A stretch of 64,000 bases of DNA, taken from NCBI GenBank assembly GCA_019359375.1, contig JAHHHL010000008.1, forward strand, positions 62,001 to 126,000, written 5' to 3'. This document shows, in pieces, positions 1 to 9,400 of the stretch. The stretch is from Lyngbya sp. HA4199-MV5 (GTDB lineage: Bacteria; Cyanobacteriota; Cyanobacteriia; Leptolyngbyales; Leptolyngbyaceae). The first letter of the stretch is position 1; every line of letters starts with the position of its first letter. The position numbers and the translations under genes were made by a program. The notes beneath the pieces are model-generated. The model had not been told where the DNA came from, did no database searches, and worked only from the letters and a program-made list of their open reading frames with translations.

Positions 1-69
1 CTTCCCGTCTCTCCGTGTCCCTATGTCACCGCGCCAGTCTCACCCGTCAAATAAAAATTGACAGACTAC

Positions 70-200
70 TAGGGGCTATCATCAATGACGACTACACATT
101 ACTTTCAGCAAGGGTTCCAGCCCCTTAGCCCCGTGTGTTAGGACGGGCGCGAGAATGCTGATATTAAAGGTTTTGGAGCTGAATTCATGACGCGCTCTAG
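70..200. mobile_element. 131-bp MITE, copy A (inverted, diverged)
   Basis: Bounded by CTAG on both sides. Reverse orientation like copy F, but with more changes, including in the terminal repeats (GGGGCTATCATCAATGA and TTCATGACGCGCTC). It is the oldest-looking copy. Confidence 0.82.
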
Positions 201-364
201 CGCGATCGCCTGAACATTGGCGATGAGCTTCACCTATTCCGGTAGGGGCGAACCCTTAAACCTTCTTAAGTTTTTTCGATCGCACAACGGGGTAGAGTCA
301 AAGACGACTTCTTAAATCACTCCAACGTTTGCAGCGTCCCCTTCCTTGCGAGGCTGCTTGCGCC

Positions 365-370
365 AGGAGG
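365..370 (+). promoter_or_regulatory. Widely spaced RBS of pfkA
   Basis: A perfect AGGAGG lies 16 bases before the pfkA ATG at 387, further than usual. A closer ATG at 374 is out of frame with pfkA, and an in-frame TAA just before 387 excludes an upstream in-frame start. The start at 387 is therefore forced even though the spacing is poor. Confidence 0.5.
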
Positions 371-386
371 GAATGACTAATAACTC

Positions 387-1469
387 ATGGGAACTCAAAA
401 ACGAATTGGCATTTTGACGAGTGGTGGCGATTGTGCGGGTTTGAATGCCGTCATTCGTGCCGTTGTGCATCACGCAGTGAATACCTACGGTTGGGAAGTG
501 TTTGGCATTCGTCAGGCGACGCAGGGGTTAATGGTGCGTCCACCCCTCGCCAGTAGTCTCAGCCCCGATAAAGTAGACCCGTTGCTGACGGCGGGTGGTA
601 CGATGCTGGGCACCACGAATAAGGGCAACCCGTTTGCGTTTCCGATGCCGGATGGGAGTCTTCGCGATCGCTCCGACGAGATCATTGAAGGCTATCATCT
701 GCTCGGTTTAGATGCGCTCATTGGCATTGGCGGTGATGGCAGTCTGGCGATTTTGCACCGACTGGCGCAACAGGGCAACTTGAACCTGGTTGGGATTCCC
801 AAGACCATTGACAATGATGTGGGAGTCACCGAATTGTCGATCGGCTTTGATACGGCAGTTAGCATTGCGACCGAAGCGCTCGATCGCCTGCACTTCACCG
901 CTGCCAGCCACAGTCGCGTCATGATTTTAGAGGTGATGGGACGGGATGCAGGGCATATTGCCATCAGTGCAGGCATTGCGGGCGGAGCCGATATTATTCT
1001 GATTCCCGAAATTCCCTACACCATCGATGGCATTTGTCAGGCGATTAAAAAACGCCAGGAAGCAGGCAAAAACTACTGCCTGGTGATTGTCGCAGAAGCG
1101 GTTCGCACAGAAGCGGGTGAGTCGGTGACGCTGGACTCTGATCTGGAGCAGTGTCGGTTGGGCGGCATTGGTCAATACCTTTCCAAGCAAATTTGTAGCC
1201 GCATTGATGCCGAAACGCGCGTGACGGTTTTGGGACATATCCAGCGGGGTGGTACGCCGTCACCGCTCGATCGCCTCATTGGGGCAACGTTTGGGGTAGC
1301 AGCCGTCGATCTCATCGCGGAAGAAAAGTACGATCGCGTGGTGACATGGCAGAATCGGCACGTCCGGAGTGTCTCCATTCGTGAAGCGATCGTCCATTAC
1401 GCGGCTGTGAATCCTGAAGGCACGCTGGTCAAAACGGCACGAGGGTTGAATATTTATTTAGGAGATTAA
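387..1469 (+). CDS. pfkA: ATP-dependent 6-phosphofructokinase
   Basis: Phosphorylates fructose 6-phosphate to fructose 1,6-bisphosphate in cytosolic glycolysis. The 360-residue protein shows the family landmarks: GGDCAG at residues 13-18 (ATP loop), GGDGS at 115-119, PKTIDND at 138-144 carrying the catalytic Asp, MGRDAGH at 184-190, and GHIQRGGTPSPLDR near the C-terminal third. Gly rather than Asp in GGDG indicates use of ATP and not pyrophosphate. Length fits the group A enzymes of cyanobacteria. The downstream gene converges on it, so it is probably transcribed alone. The same window carries the class II aldolase that uses its product (39.3 kb), but not in the same operon. Confidence 0.96.
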   Translation: MGTQKRIGILTSGGDCAGLNAVIRAVVHHAVNTYGWEVFGIRQATQGLMVRPPLASSLSPDKVDPLLTAGGTMLGTTNKGNPFAFPMPDGSLRDRSDEIIEGYHLLGLDALIGIGGDGSLAILHRLAQQGNLNLVGIPKTIDNDVGVTELSIGFDTAVSIATEALDRLHFTAASHSRVMILEVMGRDAGHIAISAGIAGGADIILIPEIPYTIDGICQAIKKRQEAGKNYCLVIVAEAVRTEAGESVTLDSDLEQCRLGGIGQYLSKQICSRIDAETRVTVLGHIQRGGTPSPLDRLIGATFGVAAVDLIAEEKYDRVVTWQNRHVRSVSIREAIVHYAAVNPEGTLVKTARGLNIYLGD

Positions 1470-1575
1470 AAAAGGAGGACGATCGTGTCAGTGCGGAAGC
1501 AGTACGAATCGCCCCCGCGCTTCACTCTCTAGAGCCTTCGATCGCCCAGAAGCAGAGCTATCGCGCTCCTCACGC

Positions 1576-2190
1576 TTAACGTACTACGACTGTGAGGCTA
1601 TATTCTGCTGCTGTACCTGCATTCTGCTCCTCAGGCACTAACCGCGCGCGCACCCGGTAGTCTCCACTTTGGCGCAGCACCTTTGACCAGTTGCGGCTAC
1701 CGGTGTAAAGGATGCTGCCGTTGGGGGCAAACACTTGTAGCTGTAAAAAGGAACTGGTGCCGACAGTGCTGAGGCTCAGCGTTTGTCCGGCTCTCGCATT
1801 CACCAGGTAGTCACGAGACTGAGCACCTTGCACCTTACCTCCCACCGTCGCGCCTAATGTACCCGGTGCAAACGAGATGCGTTGAGTTGAGGTGCCGCCA
1901 TAGTTGCCTCCCACCCGCAGCAAGTCGCCCCGAACCCAACCGCGTGCGCCAGAATTGGGAAACTCCACAAAGTACCAGCGGTAGCCATCCGGTGCATTGG
2001 TCTGGTTGAGAATCGTCACCCGATCGCCCCCTAACCCATAGTGCTGAATGCTAGAGCTGGTCGAAGGGGCTTCTCGGATATTTACACGACCGCTCCCTTG
2101 AAGGGTACCTGTTTCGGCGAAGGCTGGCAGCACTGTCGCAAACGAAATCACCAGGGCGGTTATGAAGGCTGAACCGTACTTAAGCTTCAT
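1576..2190 (-). CDS. Secreted SH3b-domain protein
   Basis: Small exported protein of 205 residues from the ATG at 2190. The open frame runs 25 codons further upstream, but that would overlap the neighbouring allantoinase gene and displace the signal peptide. Residues 1-25 form a typical signal peptide ending PAFA. Residues about 27-95 form a bacterial SH3 domain (VNIREAPSTSSS, GWVRGDLL), a fold that often binds peptidoglycan peptides. The C-terminal 100 residues are beta-rich and resemble a PPC-like (pre-peptidase C-terminal) domain. Function is inferred to be cell-wall or periplasmic. It may be co-transcribed behind puuE, whose stop is about 70 bases upstream. Confidence 0.8.
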   Translation of the reverse strand: MKLKYGSAFITALVISFATVLPAFAETGTLQGSGRVNIREAPSTSSSIQHYGLGGDRVTILNQTNAPDGYRWYFVEFPNSGARGWVRGDLLRVGGNYGGTSTQRISFAPGTLGATVGGKVQGAQSRDYLVNARAGQTLSLSTVGTSSFLQLQVFAPNGSILYTGSRNWSKVLRQSGDYRVRARLVPEEQNAGTAAEYSLTVVVR

Positions 2191-2261
2191 CACAATAGAC
2201 TCTGTTGAAAATATATGGCTGAGTCTATCTAAGCCCAAAATCTCGCAAACGGTGCAATTTC

Positions 2262-3167
2262 TCAAGGCTGGTGGTGTTCATGCCAGTGGCGAGCAATATC
2301 GATACGACGGCAAAGCCAGACGCGATCGTGCTTTTGCACGTAGTCTAAAAATCTAGCTAGGGAGGCAGCACGACCAGGACGACCCACCAGACGGCAATGC
2401 AGTCCCACACTCATCATTTTTGGAGCGGTGTCACCTTCCGCATACAGCACATCAAACGCATCGCGCAGGTACGCAAAAAACTGGTCGCCAGAATTGAAGC
2501 CCTGAATGCTGGCGAAGCGCATGTCGTTGTTATCCAGCGTGTAGGGAATGACGAGATGGGGTTTGCCGTAGTCATGCACCCAGTAGGGCAGGTCATCGCC
2601 GTAGCTATCAGCATCGTAGAGAAAGTTGCCTTCTTCAACCACTAGGCGGCGCGTGTGAGGACTGGTTCTGCCTGTGTACCAGCCGAGGGGACGATCGCCC
2701 GTGACCTGTGTGTGAAGGGCGATCGCCTTCTGCAAATGCTCTCGTTCTGCCGCTTCCCCAAAATATTTGTAGTCGATCCAGCGATAGCCGTGGCTGGCGA
2801 TTTCCCAATCGGCTTCGAGCATGGCTGCTACGGCTTCGGGGTTCCGCTCTAGCGCCATTGCCACGCCATAAACGGTGACAGGAATGCCGCGATCGCTAAA
2901 CATGCGATGCAGCCGCCAAAAGCCCGATCGACTGCCGTACTCATAGCACGACTCCATATTCATATGACGGATGCCGTGGAGCGGTACAGCTCCCACAATT
3001 TCAGACAGGAAGGTTTCTGAGGCATCATCCCCATGCAAAATGCAGGTCTCACCTCCTTCTTCATAATTGATGACAAACTGCACCGCAACCCGTGCCTGGT
3101 TTTGCCATTTGGGATCGGGCGTATAGCGACCGTAGCCGACCATATCGCGTGGATAGTGTGCTGCCAT
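2262..3167 (-). CDS. puuE: Allantoinase, PuuE polysaccharide-deacetylase type
   Basis: Hydrolyses allantoin to allantoate in urate breakdown. The 301-residue protein has the PuuE N-terminus with GYG, FVINYEEGGE and ILHGD near residues 10-46, RHMNMESCYEYGSR, and the NodB-like fold seen as ASHGYRWIDY and TGRTSPHTRRL. This family is metal-independent, unlike the amidohydrolase-type allantoinase. The OHCU decarboxylase gene uraD, which makes its substrate, lies on the same strand 1.3 kb upstream, but the Uma2 gene sits between them on the other strand. No uricase or HIU hydrolase is in the window. The call rests on family motifs and the uraD neighbour. Confidence 0.9.
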   Translation of the reverse strand: MAAHYPRDMVGYGRYTPDPKWQNQARVAVQFVINYEEGGETCILHGDDASETFLSEIVGAVPLHGIRHMNMESCYEYGSRSGFWRLHRMFSDRGIPVTVYGVAMALERNPEAVAAMLEADWEIASHGYRWIDYKYFGEAAEREHLQKAIALHTQVTGDRPLGWYTGRTSPHTRRLVVEEGNFLYDADSYGDDLPYWVHDYGKPHLVIPYTLDNNDMRFASIQGFNSGDQFFAYLRDAFDVLYAEGDTAPKMMSVGLHCRLVGRPGRAASLARFLDYVQKHDRVWLCRRIDIARHWHEHHQP

Positions 3168-3360
3168 AGCGTTTTAAGAATGGGTTGGCAGTGAGTTTAC
3201 CGCGATCGATCACCTTAAAGCGCATCACCATAAGCATGTTTGCAAGATTAGAGTGAGGAGCGAGGGATAAAGGATGAAGGATAAAGGATAAAAGTTTTGA
3301 GAAACAATCACCCGTGTATGACAGTGGTGCCCCTAAAAGCTGAAACCTGATCACTGAAAA

Positions 3361-3510
3361 TTGCCTTCTGCCCTCTCCCTTCTATCTATCAGTCAGCTTT
3401 TTAGCCTTTATCCTTTAGCCTTCTGCCCTCTGCTTTCTGCCCTTTGCCCTCTGCCTTCATACTTTATCCTTCAGCCTTCAGCCCTCTGCCTTCTGCCTCC
3501 CCACTGTGTC
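3361..3510. repeat. Pyrimidine-rich short tandem repeats
   Basis: Degenerate repeats of CTGCC(C/T)T and CCTTTAGC type fill the spacer before the Uma2 gene. The same kind of array recurs at the ends of many genes in this window. Confidence 0.8.
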
Positions 3511-3545
3511 AAAATTGAACTAACGCACGTCTCTCTGGAGGCACG

Positions 3546-4088
3546 ATGACTCTCACTGTTAAAGACCTGGAGAAGCTACAGGAGCAAATCCCTGATCACC
3601 GTCTGGAGCTAATTGATGGGGAAATTATTGTTATGAGTCCATCAGGCTACGAGTCGGATGAAGTGGCATCTGAGTTTAGCGCCCAGCTACGAAATTGGGT
3701 TAGACCACGCAAATTAGGGCGTGTGACGGGTTCAAGCGCTGGATTTACGTTGCCCAATGCAGATACCCGTGCGCCGGATGTTTCCTTTGTACAGGCAGAA
3801 CGGCTGCGTAAAAGTCCTCGCAGTTTCGCTGCATTGGCTCCTGACTTAATGGTTGAAGTGAAATCTCCGTCCGATAGTTTGACCAAGCTGAGGGAAAAGA
3901 TTGACGCGTTTTTAAGCCTGGGAACGCGGGTGGGGATTCTCATCAATCCAGAGCAGCGGTGGGTAGAAATCCGTCGATCGCTCCAGGAACCCATCACCTT
4001 GTACGACGGCGATACGTTGACCGTTCCCGATTTGCTTCCAGGTTGGGAAGTACAAATTACCGATCTATGGGCACCCGAATTCGATTGA
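3546..4088 (+). CDS. Uma2 family (DUF820) endonuclease-like protein
   Basis: 180-residue member of the Uma2 family, abundant in cyanobacteria and built on the PD-(D/E)XK nuclease fold. Visible motifs are ELIDGEIIVMSP at residues 21-32, APDVSFV with Asp78, and the EVKSPSDS core at 104-111 supplying the catalytic Glu and Lys. All the expected acidic and Lys residues are present, so it may be active on DNA. GGAGG stands just ahead of the ATG. It splits the puuE-uraD region on the opposite strand and is bordered by simple repeats, which suggests it came in as a separate unit. Biological role of the family is not established. Confidence 0.88.
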   Translation: MTLTVKDLEKLQEQIPDHRLELIDGEIIVMSPSGYESDEVASEFSAQLRNWVRPRKLGRVTGSSAGFTLPNADTRAPDVSFVQAERLRKSPRSFAALAPDLMVEVKSPSDSLTKLREKIDAFLSLGTRVGILINPEQRWVEIRRSLQEPITLYDGDTLTVPDLLPGWEVQITDLWAPEFD

Positions 4089-4319
4089 GCCTGGTTGCCG
4101 ATGGTGTTCTGATTGCGAGTGGTGTTTTGATTGCTAATTTGAGTACGATCACCCACACCCTACACCCCACACCCCACACCCCACACCCTATCCCCTTGTT
4201 CTATTATCCAACCGGGTGACGGCACAATCACCTCAAATGGTCGCCCTGGCAGGCGAAGGAACTCAGCACTGCTAGCCAGTATCTTAAGAGCAGATCAGGT
4301 ACTTCAGGTACAAAGGTCT

Positions 4320-4352
4320 AAGACCTGGCAGGGGGCTGTCAGGTCTTTTTTA
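4320..4352 (+). terminator. Rho-independent terminator
   Basis: Arms AAGACCTGGCAG and CTGTCAGGTCTT pair with one mismatch around a four-G loop and run into TTTTTT. Orientation favours plus-strand transcripts such as that of the Uma2 gene 230 bases upstream. Confidence 0.75.
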
Positions 4353-4390
4353 ATCCTTAGGAACGCGGATTTAATCAGGTGTAATTCTTT

Positions 4391-4425
4391 CTGTAGGGAC
4401 GTTACATGTAACGTCCTTACTACAG
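4391..4425. repeat. Palindrome with perfect 20-bp core
   Basis: The core at 4397-4416, GGACGTTACATGTAACGTCC, is exactly self-complementary. CTGTAG and CTACAG extend it as outer arms. It lies between the terminator and uraD and could be an operator or a dispersed palindromic repeat. Confidence 0.55.
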
Positions 4426-4460
4426 ACGGGAAGTGGTTCAGGTTAATTAATCCACGATCC

Positions 4461-4964
4461 TTAGTCGGACGAAACCAGTGCTTCCAGCCGAAATTGAGCA
4501 ATCTGGGTAATTTCGATGATTGCCTGGGTGATTTCTGCCTCAGGAGAATGATGCAAGCGTCGATCGAACGCATCCAAAATGCTGTCTTTGGTGTGCTTCT
4601 TCACCGCAATGATGAAGGGGAAACCAAACCTGGCTTTATAGGCTTCGTTGGCGGTATGGAAGCGATCGTATTCGGCGGGTGTCAGCCGATCGAGTCCTAC
4701 GCCAGCTTGCTCTTGCACCGATGCCTCTGCCATTTTTGCTTTGCTGCCTAAATCAGGATGCGCCCGAATTAAGACCAGTTGCTCGGCTTGTGTCATCTGC
4801 TGGACGATCGCCACCATTGCCTGATGCAAGTCTGTCACTGTTGTAAAGGGACGCTGGTTCCAGGTGGCGTGGGCGATCGCAGGCGTGTCTTCAAAGACAG
4901 CACCCAGAGCCGCGACAAACTCGCCCTGAGCCATCTGATTGAGCTGCGCGATCGAGTAAGGCAT
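4461..4964 (-). CDS. uraD: OHCU decarboxylase
   Basis: Decarboxylates 2-oxo-4-hydroxy-4-carboxy-5-ureidoimidazoline to S-allantoin, the last step of urate oxidation. From ATG 4964 (MPYSIAQLNQM) the protein is 167 residues, normal for the family. The open frame extends seven codons further, but that would overlap the EAL gene. Visible signatures are the HPDLG motif with the active-site His, then NEAYKARFGFPFIIAVK. It lies directly after the EAL gene, with 4 bases between stop and start, so the two may share a transcript. With puuE it gives the OHCU-to-allantoate part of the pathway. Confidence 0.92.
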   Translation of the reverse strand: MPYSIAQLNQMAQGEFVAALGAVFEDTPAIAHATWNQRPFTTVTDLHQAMVAIVQQMTQAEQLVLIRAHPDLGSKAKMAEASVQEQAGVGLDRLTPAEYDRFHTANEAYKARFGFPFIIAVKKHTKDSILDAFDRRLHHSPEAEITQAIIEITQIAQFRLEALVSSD

Positions 4965-4968
4965 GGCG

Positions 4969-6108
4969 TTAAGACGCAGTAGCAAACTTGAACAGGTTTA
5001 GCGGTTGGGTTTGCAGCGCACGTTCGGGTAGGGCTAAGCCAAACCCTTGTCCATAATCCACGCCCAACGTACGGCAAAACTCAATGTCTGCGGATGTTTC
5101 CAGTCCTTCTGCCAGCACCTGGATATTCAACTCGTGAGCCGATCGCAGCAAGCTTTTGAGCAACACTTGCTTCAGTGTTTGCTGCCCACAACCAGAGACC
5201 AGATGGCGATCGAGCTTCATAATATCGGGCTGAAATGCCATGAAGTAGTGGTCAACTCCCACATTGCCGCACAAATCATCCACCGCAAACCGAAAGCCCT
5301 CTGCGCGTAGACGATGAATCAAACCATGCAGATCTGAATTGTGGATTAAGGTTTCGATCTCGGTTAACTCAAACACAATTTGCTGTGGCTGCAACCCCAG
5401 ATCAAGCACTTGCTGTACGCTTTGCTCAAACGCTTTGGTGTCGTGAAGAATTGTGTTTGGCAGTACGTTAATGAAGAAAGACGGTGGCTTTGAGTTGAGC
5501 GCATGGTTTGATGTCGGGCTTAATCCTAGCTGCGCGATCGACTCAATACAAAAAGTACGCGCCGCATCATCAAATTCTCGCAGTAAGTTCAACGACAGTG
5601 CCGCATCAATCAACTGCTGCCCGCTATAGCAGCGCCCTTCTGCACAGCGTGCCCGTGCCAGACACTCATACCCGATGACATGCCCCTGCTGCAAATCAAA
5701 AAGCGGTTGGTATTTGAAGAAGAGGCTGCGTTTAGCCAGCACTTGTAGAAACCAGGCATACCGGGCTGATTCGGTAATGGTATTGAGCGGTTGTGCATCC
5801 AGAAACTCGACCAGCAAGGCTTTAGAATCTAAGGGCGATCGCGTCATGCAGTAGCGCGAATAGAGCTGGCTCGTCTCGGAAAGGGTCTGGCTCATCCACA
5901 CAAACGCCTCGGTCAATTGACGGCGCGACGTGGCTAAATAGACGAGCCGTGGCACTAATGGTAACGGCTGAAAACCAATAAGGCTAAGGTCATGAGCTGT
6001 TTTCAGATCATGGGGTTGTACAACCAGATTAAGCGGATTGGTGAGCGGAGTTTCGGGGTGAATCAAGGGAGGGAACCTCAACGATCGGGCAAGTAGCGGT
6101 AAACGCAA
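4969..6108 (-). CDS. EAL-domain cyclic di-GMP phosphodiesterase
   Basis: Residues about 125-370 form an EAL domain that would hydrolyse c-di-GMP to pGpG. The catalytic set is intact: ECLAR (the ExLxR motif) at 148-152, Asn214, FELTE at 246-250, the Asp pair at 277-278, Lys298, EGLET at 334-338 and GQGF at 353-356. The N-terminal 120 residues are not GGDEF and are not recognised; they may sense a signal. The frame begins at a TTG (6108) with no nearby ATG until residue 72, so the true start is uncertain. uraD follows within a few bases. Confidence 0.85.
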   Translation of the reverse strand: MRLPLLARSLRFPPLIHPETPLTNPLNLVVQPHDLKTAHDLSLIGFQPLPLVPRLVYLATSRRQLTEAFVWMSQTLSETSQLYSRYCMTRSPLDSKALLVEFLDAQPLNTITESARYAWFLQVLAKRSLFFKYQPLFDLQQGHVIGYECLARARCAEGRCYSGQQLIDAALSLNLLREFDDAARTFCIESIAQLGLSPTSNHALNSKPPSFFINVLPNTILHDTKAFEQSVQQVLDLGLQPQQIVFELTEIETLIHNSDLHGLIHRLRAEGFRFAVDDLCGNVGVDHYFMAFQPDIMKLDRHLVSGCGQQTLKQVLLKSLLRSAHELNIQVLAEGLETSADIEFCRTLGVDYGQGFGLALPERALQTQPLNLFKFATAS

Positions 6109-6420
6109 GCCTTACGATTGATCTGTGAGCGTGAACATGGACATAGGTACTATACCGCTTCCAATACCAAAAAATGGCAACAAACGCCACAGCATAATCA
6201 ATAGTTTTGCCAATAATTGCTGATGAATGAGGAGAGAACCTAGCTTGAGAAACGTAAAACATCGTCAGGTGCCAATCTAGAAGTCTGTTTGAAAAGTCTC
6301 GGTTTATACCATTGCCCCTACCCAAAGCTTGTTTTTGGCTGGCAGCGATCGCCCTCATTTCGCTCTGATGTCGTTCCTTGTAAGGTGGGCATAATAGCAA
6401 CGTCAAAATAACCCAGGCTA
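6109..6420. other. Intergenic spacer between divergent genes
   Basis: About 310 bases between the divergent EAL gene and the SPINDLY-like gene, presumably holding both promoters. I see no clear hairpin, repeat or small gene. A minus-strand open frame here has no family features. Confidence 0.5.
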
Positions 6421-9400
6421 ATGGACTATCAACGGTTTATCCAACAGCTACCCACGCTCTATGACCACTGGGGCAACGAAGCAGTACAGCCTAAAGCGCC
6501 ACAGTTTCAAGCCATTTTGCAGCGCATTCAGGGCATGACCACTGCCAACGTGCTGCAATTGTTGAATTTTGCCGTTGGGTGTATGGAACCCGGTGAAGTG
6601 TATTGCGAAGTGGGCTGTTTTCAGGGTTCAACGTTGACGGGGGCTTTGCTCAACCATCCCGATCGTATGGCTTACGCGATCGACAACTTTTCGGAATTTG
6701 ATGTCGCTCACGAAAATCAGCCGAAGCTGATGCAAAATTTGGCGGCTTTTGGGCTGGATGAGCAAGTTTTTTTCTGCGATCAGGATTTTGAAGCGTTCTT
6801 TGCCGATTTGCGATCGCTCAACCCCGTCGATCGTATTGGCGTTTACCTCTATGACGGTGCCCACGACTATCGATCGCAACTGATGGGCTTACTGCTGGCA
6901 AAACCCTTTCTCGCCGATCGTGCCCTCATCATCGTTGATGACAGCAACTGGGATCCCGTACAACAGGCAAATTGGGACTTTATTGCCGCACATCCCCAGT
7001 GCAGTCTGCTGTTAGATTTGCCTACGCCTGGTAACGGTCATCCCACCTTCTGGAATGGGCTGCAAATTTTAAGCTGGGATGCCCAGGCAATGCACCATTA
7101 CGACTGGTCAACGCTGCAAACGGCGAGCAAGCCTGCTTTTATTCACGCCATGTCTCACCTTTCTATTCCCGTGGAGGCAGGGTCACGTCATGCCTCACCA
7201 GAGAAGGCACCGGAGCCTGGTGAAACGCTAAAACGGCTTCAGGTAGAAGCCCTTCGCTTACGAGAATCGGGGCAACTTGTGGAGGCAGTGCAGGCGTTTG
7301 AGGCAATTGTGCATGAAGATGAGCAACAGGCAGATAGTTGGTACAAGCTCGGCGTGACGTATTACTTAATGGCGCGTTTGGAGGATGCGTTGAAGGCGTT
7401 GTCTGAGGCGATCGCCCTCCAGCCCGAAAATGCCTCTTACCACTACAGCCTGGGACTGGTACTGGAGAAAATGGACGACATTGTGGCGGCTGCACAGGCG
7501 TATCAGCAGGCGATCGCGCTGGATGCCACCTTCATTGATGCCTACAACAATCTGGGCAATTTAATTCTCACGCATGGCGACGCGCATCAGGCAGAACGGC
7601 ACTATCGGCAGGCGATCGCGCTTCAGCCCATGCATGTGGGCACCCACCTCAATTTAGGCAATGCGCTACTGGCACAACAGAATTTGGATGGAGCGATCGC
7701 CGTCTATCAAACCGCACTGCATATCAGTTCTGATGATGCCAATGTGCAGGAAAACCTGACCTTTGCCAAGCAACTGCAACAAGATCCAACGCAGGCAGCG
7801 CTCTTTTTTGGCGATCGCTTCTATCAACAGCAAAAGTATGAAGCCGCACTAGAACACTATCAGCGTGTCGCCCAAACTCAATTAGGGGATGCAAATTTCT
7901 ATCAAATCCTGGCAACCTGTTACCGAAAGTTAGAGCGATTGGATGCGGCGATCGAAACCTCATATCAGGGCTTAGCTCACTATCCCAATGAACCCAATCT
8001 CTATCTGGCGCTAACCGTTGATTTACAAAATAGCGGCAAGTTAGAAGACGCGATTCAAGTCATTTCACAGGCGATAGAGCTATTCCCTAATAACGTGGCG
8101 CTGAAGATCGAAAAACAGCGGTTATTGCCCTTAATTTATCAAACGGCTGAAGAGATTTTAGGGTATCGATCGCGCTATGCTCAGGAGCTTGATGCTTTAG
8201 TTAAACAAACCACTCTTGAAACAACTGAACAGTGTGAAACAGCCTTAGAAGGGATTGAACGAGGCACAAACTTTTTGCTGTCGTATCAAGGACAAAATGA
8301 TCTTGATTTACAGCGACAGTATGGTGAATTTGTGCATCAAATCATGGCAGCAAACTATCCTCAATGGAGCCAGCCCTTACCGCTAACGCCACTCCAACCG
8401 GGTGAAAAAATTCGGATTGGCTACGTTTCAGGCTGCCTGTGGGAACACACCGTTGGCAAGCTGATGATTGGCTGGTTGCGCCATCACAATTCAGAAGCGT
8501 TTGAACTCTATACTTACAACGTGCGAGATTGCTATGATCAATTGACTCAAGCATATCGTGCTTACAGCGATCGCTTCTATCAACTACCTCCAGACTTAGA
8601 GACGATTTGCGAACAGATTAGAGCCAACCAATTACATATCCTGGTCTTTTTCGATCTGGGGATGCAAGGGTTAATGACTCAATTAGCAGGCTTACGGCTG
8701 GCACCCATTCAATGCTCTACCTGGGCACATCCCGTTACGTCTGGATTACCTACGGTGGATTATTTTTTAACCAGCGCGTTGATGGAGCCAGAAAACGCTG
8801 AAACTCATTATTCAGAAACTTTAATTCGCTTACCAAAAATCGGGATTTCCTACGCGCAACCTATCATTCCAGCACCTACAAAAACACGCGCTGATTTTGG
8901 CTTGCGGGAGGATGCGATCGTGTACTTAGCCTGTCAGTTATTGTGTAAATTCTTGCCGCAGCATGATTCTTTATTTGCTGCGATCGCCCAACAAGTACTC
9001 AACGCGCAGTTTGTTTTTATTGCTCGTCCTTCCAGTGCCTACGTGCTGGAGCAATTTAACCAGCGGCTGAAACGAGCCTTTGCCAACGTTGGTTTAGAAA
9101 GTGACGACTATTGCATTCTCTTGCCACCGCAAAACCAGGCAGATTATTGGGATTTAAACCAGCGATCGGACATCTTTCTCGATAGTCTGGATTGGTCGGG
9201 GGGACACACTACCCTGGAGGCGATCGCGTGCAATCTGCCGATCGTGACCTGCCCCGGTGAGTTCATGCGGGGTCGTCATTCCTCAGGCATTCTGCAAGCG
9301 CTGGGTGTCACCGAGACGATCGCGCAAACCGAGGCAGAGTATATTAAAATCGCCGTGCGCTTAGGGCAAGAGCCTGATTGGAGACAGCAACTTGTGACAA

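Larger units (their letters stand above)
1..386. other. Intergenic region upstream of pfkA
   Basis: No coding sequence could be supported in this first 386 bases. Positions 70-200 hold an inverted and diverged copy of the 131-bp MITE listed separately. Around 255-280 a weak 5-bp hairpin is followed by six T and could be a poor terminator for a gene to the left of the window. The rest shows no recognisable structure apart from the pfkA ribosome binding site. Confidence 0.6.
4089..4460. other. Intergenic region with heptamer repeat, terminator and palindrome
   Basis: No gene is supported here. Positions 4151-4192 are an imperfect (ACCCCAC)n array. A rho-independent terminator lies at 4320-4352 and a palindrome with a perfect 20-bp core at 4391-4425. 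Confidence 0.7.

Noticed and set aside
6029-6406. 125-codon minus-strand frame upstream of the EAL gene
   Set aside because: It overlaps the EAL gene in another frame, has no family features and no RBS.
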